This document shows positions 57,073 through 64,000 of a stretch of 64,000 bases of DNA, one piece after another. The translations under genes were made by a program, and so were the position numbers. The notes below the pieces were generated by a model. That model saw only the letters and a program-made list of their open reading frames with translations. It did not search any database and was not told the origin of the DNA. The DNA is from Zantedeschia hybrid cultivar (lineage: Eukaryota > Streptophyta > Magnoliopsida > Alismatales > Araceae). Every line of letters starts with the position of its first letter. The first letter of the stretch is position 1. The DNA is taken from NCBI GenBank assembly GCA_030544215.1, contig JARZZO010000008.1, forward strand, positions 33,349,614-33,413,613. Direction: 5' to 3'.

Positions 57073-59129
57073 ATGGCTAATAATCATGATCCACTGAAGC
57101 AAATGAAGGACTATTTCATTCCAAATCAATATCAACCTTCATCCTGTATTCATCTTCCTCAGAATCCAGCCAATCAATATGAAATTAAATCTAGCATCAT
57201 TCAGATGCTTCCATCCTTTTATGGGAACACAAACGAAGATCCTTATAAGCATCTAGATGAATTTCTAAAAATTTGTTCCACAGTGAAAATCCAGAATTTC
57301 ACCGATGATGGTCTTAAGCTGACCTTATTTCCCTTCTCATTAAAGGATAAGGCTAAATATTGGTTGGGGACTATAGGTAGGCCCATTAGGACATGGGAAG
57401 AAATGCAAAAAGAATTTCTGAAGAAGTTCTATCCCATAGGATGGACTAATACCATGAGAAGGGCTATCACGGGTTTTACCCAAACTCCCGGTGAAATGAT
57501 TCATGAATCTTGGGAAAGACTAAAAGAATTGCTTAGGAAATGCCCTCATCATGGACTTTCAAAATGGCAAATTGTCTAAGCATTCTATGAAGGATTGTCT
57601 GAATAGTTCAGACAAATAGTGGATGCCTCATATGGAGGGACGTTTATGATGAAAAATGAAGATGAGGCTTATGATCTTTTTGAGATGTTAAGCGAAAAAT
57701 CTATCAATCATGCCTCATTATCATCTTATGAGAGGTCTGTTGGGCCATCTAAACGGGATGGAATGTATGAACTTAAGGCCCGTGGAGAGCCCGAATCCAG
57801 AATGGACATAAATCTGATTAATCAGAAATTGGATAAGGTAGACATCTTGGCCCAGAAATTAGACCAACTCTTGGCCATAAACAAGCAAGAGCCTACTTAC
57901 CCAACACAATCTAATCCATATGAAGGCCCATCTTCTGTCAATCATGACATTTGTGCCTTATGCGCAAGTCCGACCCATCAAGTGAATGAATGCCCAACCG
58001 AGGCCCAACTTCCACCATTCATTCATAAACAAGTTCAGGCTGCCCAGAGATTCTCCAGGCCCAATAATGATCCATTCTCAAATACTTACAATCCTGGCTG
58101 GAGAAACCATCCTAATTTTTCTTGGAAGAATCAGCAGGCCCCATTACCAATGTCTAATCCTCCCAAGCACAAAAGTCACATAATTCATTTCAATATCAAT
58201 CTAATTTCTACGTAAATGTTCAGGCTAGGGGATCCCAGGCCCAATTATCTTAACCAGCCCACTACCAATCATTCCAATCAGGTCAACCGGCCCACTACCA
58301 CTCATTCCAATTAGGACAACCAACCCAATACCATCCTCCACCCACTTACCAACAACCTCCTCAGCCCAACTTTGATGACAAATTCACTCAACTCCAATAG
58401 CTGATTTTGACCCAGCAACAATCCATTTCTAAGTTGGAAAGTCAAATGGGCCAACTAGCTGAAGCTACGATGAGAAGAGAAGTGGGTCAACTTCCTAGTC
58501 AACCCATTGCCAATCCAAGGAATCAACCTCTGGGGTTTTCACAGCAGTCGAGCCTTTTACCTCAGCCTGGCCCATAACCACAACCTAAAGGGCCGCAATT
58601 TGAGAATGCTAAAGCCATTTCAGCCCTTAAGAGTGGGAAAAGTTTAGAAAACCCACATGCAGATGGAGAGTTAGCCGAAGGTTCCACTGATGGGCCTCAT
58701 GAAATTGAAAGTGAGAGTGAGGCTAAACCCAACATGGAGAAGTTGGAGGAGGATCCGAAAGGAAAAGGGAAGAGAGATGAAGGCCCAAGTTCTTATCAAC
58801 CTAGGATGCCATTTCCAAATGCTTTGTTAGCTAAGCCCAATGCTAGGAAGAAACTGGCCCAGAATGAGGAGTTGTTAGACTTATTCAAACAAGTTCAGAT
58901 TAATATTCCACTCCTCGATGCCATCAAGCATGTGCCAGCTTATGCTAAGTTCCTCAAGGAATTATGTACTCCACAAAGAGAATCTAGAATGGCACCCGAA
59001 AATGTTCGGCTTTCGGAAGATGTGAGTGCGATTGTGATGAATCATCTTCCTAAGAAGTTGAAGGATCCTGGAACACCTTTGATCTCATATGACTTAGGTG
59101 GAGTTACATTTGATAGAGCTTTATTAGTG
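57073..59129 (+). pseudogene. Athila gag of element D, several lesions
   Basis: ATG 57073 opens IKSSIIQMLPSFYGNTNEDP-like capsid sequence, LTLFPFSLKDKAKYWL, FLKKFYPIGWTNTMRRAITG and ESWERLKELLRKCPHHGL, all diagnostic of Athila gag. In-frame stops are at 57577-57579 and 57604-57606. The frame then reopens through a zinc knuckle CALCASPTHQVNECP (near 57953) to a stop at 58213-58215, and the linker shifts frame to resume at 58734 (KLAQNEELLDLFKQVQINIP...LKDPGTPLISYDLGGVTFDR). Gag would form the particle shell; none can be made intact here. Confidence 0.85.
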
Positions 59130-62100
59130 TGAACCTCTTGCCAATAGCCATTTATGAGAAATTTGATATTAAGGAATTAAAGCCCACATCCATCATCTTG
59201 CAGTTGGCTGATAGGTCTGTGAAGACCCCACAGGGATTAATTGAGGATGTTATTGTGAAGGTTCATGATTGTTATTTTCCCGTGGATTTTCTTATTCGGG
59301 ATATGTCATTACCTGAGGAACTCATTCATACCCCGATCATCATAGGTCGTCCATTCTTAGCCACTGCCAAAGCTAATATAAATTGTGAAACTAGCATGAT
59401 GGACATTTCATTTGGGGGTCAAAAAGTCAAGATTAATGTCTTCAAAGCATCTCAATATCCAGATCATGAAGAAGAATGCCATACTATTGATATCTTGGAT
59501 AATTTGGTTGAAGAAAATGCGATGATCATGCATGACCATCTAAAGGAAGCGAATGCTTTAAAAGATTCTCTGAGCCCATTAACATCTTGGCCCAAGGTTG
59601 AACCATTACCAGCCTTGCAATATGAACCTACTTTGCCATCTTTAAAGGACCCTTCTGTGCTCGAACTCAAGACATTACTTGAATCTCTTAAGTATGTCTT
59701 CTTGGGCCTCGACCAGACTCTTCCGGTCATCATTGCGGCAAACCTAACATCGCCGCAAGAAGCTCAGTTAATTGAGGTCCTTAAAGCCCATAAAGGTGCC
59801 ATTGGTTGGTCAGTGGCAGATTTGAAAGGAATAAGTCCGTCCATTTGCATGCATCATATCTACATGGAAGAGAATTCCAAACCAAGTCGGGAGATGCAAA
59901 GGCGGCTTAATCCAAATATGAAAGAAGTGGTGAAGAAGGAAGTTATGAAATGGCTGGACGCGGGTATCATTTACCCCATATCAGATAGTAAATGGGTCAA
60001 CCCAACCCAAGTAGTACCCAAGAAATCTGGATTAACAGTTATCAAGAATGATCATGGGGAAGAGGTGCCCACTAGGCTCACCACGGGCTGGAGAGTGTGC
60101 ATTGATTACAGAAGACTTAACCTCATGACTAAAAAGCACCATTTCCCACTTCCGTTCATGGATCAGATCTTAGAAAAGTTATCGGGCCAGAAGTACTTTT
60201 GCTTCTTAGATGGGTATTCCGGATATAATCAAGTAGCTATTTACACGGAAGATCAAGAAAAGACCACCTTTACGTGCCCCTATGGCACGTTTGCTTTCAG
60301 AAGAATGCCATTTGGATTATGCAACGCACCAGCCACATTTCAACGGTGCATGATGGCTATATTCTCTGATATGGTAGGAGAATTTCTCGAAGTTTTCATG
60401 GATGATTTTTCGATCTTCGGGGATTCTTTTGAAAACTGCTTGGAAAATCTTAAACAAGTGCTAGCTAGATGCATAGAAACCAACTTGATACTTAGCTGGG
60501 AGAAGAGCCATTTTATGGTTCAAGAGGGCATTGTTCTAGGCCACATTGTATCTGAAAGGGGGATAGAGGTAGATAAAGCTAAGATCGATCTCATATCCAA
60601 TCTTCCTCCTCCCACCTCGGTCAGACAGATCCATTCATTCCTTAGCCATGCCGGTTTCTATCGCCGGTTTATCCACAATTTCTCTTAAATTGCCCGGCCT
60701 TTAACTCTTCTCCTAGCTAAGGATGTTCCTTTCCAAATGGATGAATCTTGCATCAAGGCATTCAATTCTTTAAAGGAATCTTTGACCAAAGCTCCGATTC
60801 TTCAATCTCCATATTGGTCTTTGCCCTTCGAAATCATGTGCGATGCCTCTGACTATGTTATCAGTGCGATATTGGGACAAAGAATTAACAAGTGTCCCGT
60901 GGTGATCTATTATACAAGTCGCACCCTTGCAGATGCTCAAATGAATTATACCACCACAGAAAAGGAATTATTAGCTGTGATTTTTGCCCTAGAAAAATTC
61001 AGATCTTATCTTTTAGGGGCAAAAGTCATAATCTATTCTAATCACTCATCTCTGAAATACCTTTTGACCAAGAAGGATGCGAAGCCCAAACTTATCAGAT
61101 GGATCCTACTCCTTCAGGAATTTGATTTGGAAATTCGGGATAAGAAGGGTTCTGAGAATGTACTAGCTGACCACCTATCCCGAATTCTGATTTCCGAGAG
61201 TGCACCAATAACTTATTCATTTCCTGATGAGCATCAACTAGACATTTCTCACATTGTTGCACCTTGGTATGCTCATATTGTCAATTACAAGGTGACTAAT
61301 CAGCTTCTGGAATGATGGACTGAAAGTGAGAAGGACAAATTCTTTTCCCAGGAGAAGTATTATTTCTAGGAGGATCTGGAACTATTCAAATTCTGTCCTA
61401 ATCAAATCATTAGGCGATGTGTTCCTGAAGAAGAACAACAGAGTGTTCTCAACTTCTGCCATAATCTAGCTTGTGGGGGCTATTTCTCAGGGAAGAAAAC
61501 TTCAGCCAAGGTCCTGCAAAGTGGTTTTTACTGGCCCACATTTTTCAAAGATGCATATGAGTTCAGCAAAACTTGCCTCCGATGTCAGGTTGTAGGAAAT
61601 ATAGTGAAAAGGGATATGATGCTACTCAACCCAATCTTAGTGGTTGAAGTTTTTGATGTTTGGGGGATTGACTTTATGGGACCTTTTTCACCTTCTTTTG
61701 GACATACATATATCCTGATAGCGGTGGATTATGTCTCTAAGTGGATTGAAGCAGTAACCATCTGAACCAATAATCATAAAGTGGTCATTAAATTCGTCCA
61801 GAAAAATATCTTTTCTCGGTACGGGTGGCCTAAAGCTATCATAAGTGATGGGGGAACGCATTTCACGAATTACCAATTTCGAGCTTTGCTTAAGAAATAT
61901 GAGATTAATCACAAGATGGCTACCCTTTATCAACCCCAAACCAGTGGCCAAGTGGAAGTTTCCAATAGAGAGATTAAGAATATTCTGCAAAAGTCCGTTA
62001 GGCCCGATAGAAAAGATTGGTCTGAAAGATTGGATGATGCCTTATGGACCTATTGGACCGCTTACAAAACTCCTATTCGCATGTCTCCTTATCGCCTAGT

Positions 62101-62551
62101 TTTTGGAAAAGCGTGCCACCTTCCGGTGGAATTGGAACATAGGGCATATTGGGCCATTAAACAAGTCAATCTGGACCTAGCCCAAGTTGGTTCCCACCGA
62201 ACCTTACAATTGAGTGAGTTAGAAGAGTTGCACAATGAGGCCTATAAAAATTCAAAGATTTATAAAGCCAAAACTAAAGTTTTCCATGATAAACATATTG
62301 TGAGAAAATCTTTTCTTCCAAATCAGAAAGTTTGGCTATTTAACTCTAGGCTTTGCCTATTTTCAGGAAAACTGAAATCCAGATGGGATGGACCATTCAT
62401 GGTCGTTAAAGCCTTCGATCATGGGGCTGTTAAAATTCTGAATCCTAAGAGTGGGAACACTTTCACCGTTAATGGTCAACGGTTGAAACCATTTATTGAA
62501 AACCTTCAAAATGAGCCACCAGAATCCATAGAACTGAGTGATCTACAATAA
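59129..62551 (+). pseudogene. Athila pol of element D: protease, RT, RNase H, integrase with four stops
   Basis: One frame from 59129. The protease keeps LQLADRSVKTPQGLIEDV and IIGRPFLATA but lacks its active-site motif, which falls at the junction 59121-59131. RT: WRVCIDYRRLN, FCFLDGYSGYNQ, FGLCNAPATFQRCM and the catalytic VFMDDFSIFGDSF. RNase H: IMCDASDYVISAILGQ and YTTTEKELLAVIFALEKFR. Integrase: zinc region FCHNLACGGYF...TCLRCQ, in which the second His is Tyr; core WGIDFMGPF, DYVSKWIEA, SDGGTHF and the catalytic Glu in QVEVSNREIK. Stops: TAA 60686-60688, TGA 61313-61315, TAG 61367-61369, TGA 61763-61765. Otherwise full length, ending LSDLQ. Confidence 0.9.
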
Positions 62552-63761
62552 CTGAACTTCCGTCTGGCTGAAGACGATAAACATAGCGCTTGTCGGGAGG
62601 CAACCCAATATCTTTAGTTAAGCTTTTGTTTTTCTTTTCATGTTTTTTTAGGTTTGTAAGCAGCAATCGGCTTTGGTAAAGTCGCATCCTCATCATTACA
62701 AGTTGTTTCTCTCCTTCACAATTCTCTTATAGCTAGCATGTTTTTCATATCTTTTATGCCATTGAGGACAATGTCAATCAAGTTGGGGGGTGGGACAATC
62801 AATTTGATATGCATTTATTTGAAAATCTTTTGAAAAAAAAAACTGATATCTTTCACTGAAAAATGGTCAAAATTTTAAAATTTCTTTCAAAAACTTCTTT
62901 TCACATCCTATGAAAATTGCATGAAATCATATTTCATTAAGTAAATCTTAAACAAATCAGTTTTTTGTTAGTCACATTGGTTAAAGAGCCTTCAAAATTT
63001 GAAATATCCCACTTCACAAAAATCCACGACAGGATAATTTTTATACACACATGGCAACTTAGAATGAATGAAAGATCTTAAAAGTATAGAATTGCTAGAA
63101 TTAGTCTTAAGGATATGACTACTTATTTCAATTTTTCTTTTTGGTTGAACGAAAGGAATGTTAGGATTCGTAATAGGGGACTGTCCCACTCAGCACTCTA
63201 AAGAGGCGATCATTTAAAATGGAGAGCTATAAACACTAAAGGCAATAGAAGGTGTGAAAAGAGCTAAAGGAAGGTAGGTGGTAAAAAGTACACACCTCCC
63301 CTCAAGCAAAGTAATGAGAGTACCAAAAAGTAAGTACTCTCAAAGGCAATTGCACAAATAAATAAATAAATAAAGCCGCGCTAAAAAGTCCATCATACCA
63401 TAAATATGATCAAGTCGTGAAAAGTGCTGAGTCGGGGCGAGAGCTGAAAAACGGTCCTCGCTGATTGATCGGAAAATCCTTTCTTCTCTTCTCTTCCCCA
63501 GGTAGTCTTATCTAGAGAGTTAGTAAAAGCAAGAATATAACAGAAAGGTCGGAAACGAGTTCTAAGCGTACCAATTTGCAAGCACAATTACCTGTCGCGA
63601 ATCAAAATATTGTGGGATATGAAAACTTTAGCTTAACCAATCGGCTACCACTTAAATTATTTGTGATAAATAACTACAAATGAAGCATGATAATTCATTG
63701 TTTGTCTTAATTTTTCCCTTATTTGCATTGCTAAGGGACTAGCAATGAGTAAGTCGGGGGG
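62552..63761 (+). other. 3' non-coding region and polypurine tract of D
   Basis: Where many Athila elements carry an env-like ORF there is none. Contains the GGAGGCAACCC and GTTGGGGGGTGG blocks. The purine tract AAGTCGGGGG lies at 63751-63760, just before the 3' LTR. Confidence 0.7.
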
Positions 63762-64000
63762 TGTGATAAGTTGATAATTTGATCATTTAAGGGCAATCAT
63801 ACGCATCATACTCACGTTTTTATCTGTAAAATAGCATGAAATAATAGATAATTTCATACCAATTCCAACGGTACCAATTTCGTCAAATTCCGACTTAAAA
63901 ACATCGTCATTTCATGTGATTAATGGAGTATAGCGCATTTGCGGTTTTTCGACAAAACCGAGATGAAATAAATAAATAAATGTAATGAGTTTTATGATAA
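63762..64000 (+). repeat. 3' LTR of Athila-like D (first 239 bp)
   Basis: Collinear with 54221-54470; lacks a 7-bp block (CTAACGG) and one AAAT unit present in the 5' copy. Confidence 0.9.

Larger units (their letters stand above)
54221..64000 (+). mobile_element. Athila-like Ty3/gypsy retrotransposon D (3' LTR truncated by window end)
   Basis: 5' LTR, Asp-type PBS, gag, protease, RT, RNase H, integrase, then a 3' non-coding region with the Athila hallmarks GCTTGTCGGGAGGCAACCCA and GAGGACAATGTC...AAGTTGGGGGG, then the start of the 3' LTR at 63762. Over the 240 bp shared by both LTRs about six substitutions and two small indels are seen. No env-like ORF is present. Confidence 0.85.

Noticed and set aside
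62552..63761. Env-like ORF expected downstream of Athila pol
   Set aside because: No open frame of useful length or membrane segment is present in this region.

Overview
This is a gene-poor stretch of a land-plant (angiosperm) nuclear genome made almost entirely of nested, decayed transposable elements. The evidence is plant-type Ty1/copia, Ty3/gypsy (Tat-like and Athila-like), RTE-type LINE, PIF/Harbinger, hAT-like and Tourist-like sequences, short GT-AG introns and a plant UDP-glycosyltransferase remnant. Nothing in the sequence fixes the species.

Layout, left to right. (1) 275-680: LINE reverse-transcriptase fragment. (2) About 2.73-12.85 kb: a degenerate Tat-like gypsy element on the minus strand (5' LTR, PBS, gag, protease, RT, RNase H, integrase) with a plus-strand extra ORF and 70-bp tandem repeats at its 3' side. 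It is split by an Athila-like solo LTR (6.80-9.89 kb), which is itself split by a copia solo LTR (7079-8747, TSD gtgtg). (3) 12.85-16.56 kb: CACTA-like end, hAT-like MITE (TSD accactca) and a possible small two-exon gene. (4) 16561-26692: complete copia element A (TSD aagtg) with nearly full pol but two nonsense codons, a frameshift and a truncated gag; its leader holds a Tat-type solo LTR (TSD atata). (5) 26.7-35.8 kb: a two-exon GRF zinc-finger gene (the most gene-like locus), a decayed PIF/Harbinger element with both ORFs, and a glycosyltransferase remnant. (6) 35.8-38.6 kb: Tourist-like and hAT-like non-autonomous elements with TSDs. (7) 39.2-43.1 kb: 3' part of a second Tat-like element. 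(8) 43.1-54.2 kb: copia element C (minus) whose 3' LTR is interrupted by copia element B (43654-52876, TSD ttacc). (9) 54.2 kb to the end: Athila-like element D, whose 3' LTR runs off the window.

The strongest unexplained signal is not protein-coding. The copia families A and B, and partly C and the solo LTR, share a conserved RNA architecture visible as covarying stems. It comprises two hairpins in the LTR, hairpins just after the PBS, a dense array of three-nucleotide-loop hairpins in the AT-rich leader, a 13-bp long-range stem, and four evenly spaced hairpins with a constant loop just upstream of gag. Arms differ between copies but stay paired. Position and form recall a packaging/dimerisation signal; the function is inference. 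Element B has LTRs about 96-97% identical by eye over the part compared, yet its pol is wrecked, so it was probably mobilised in trans while keeping these RNA structures.
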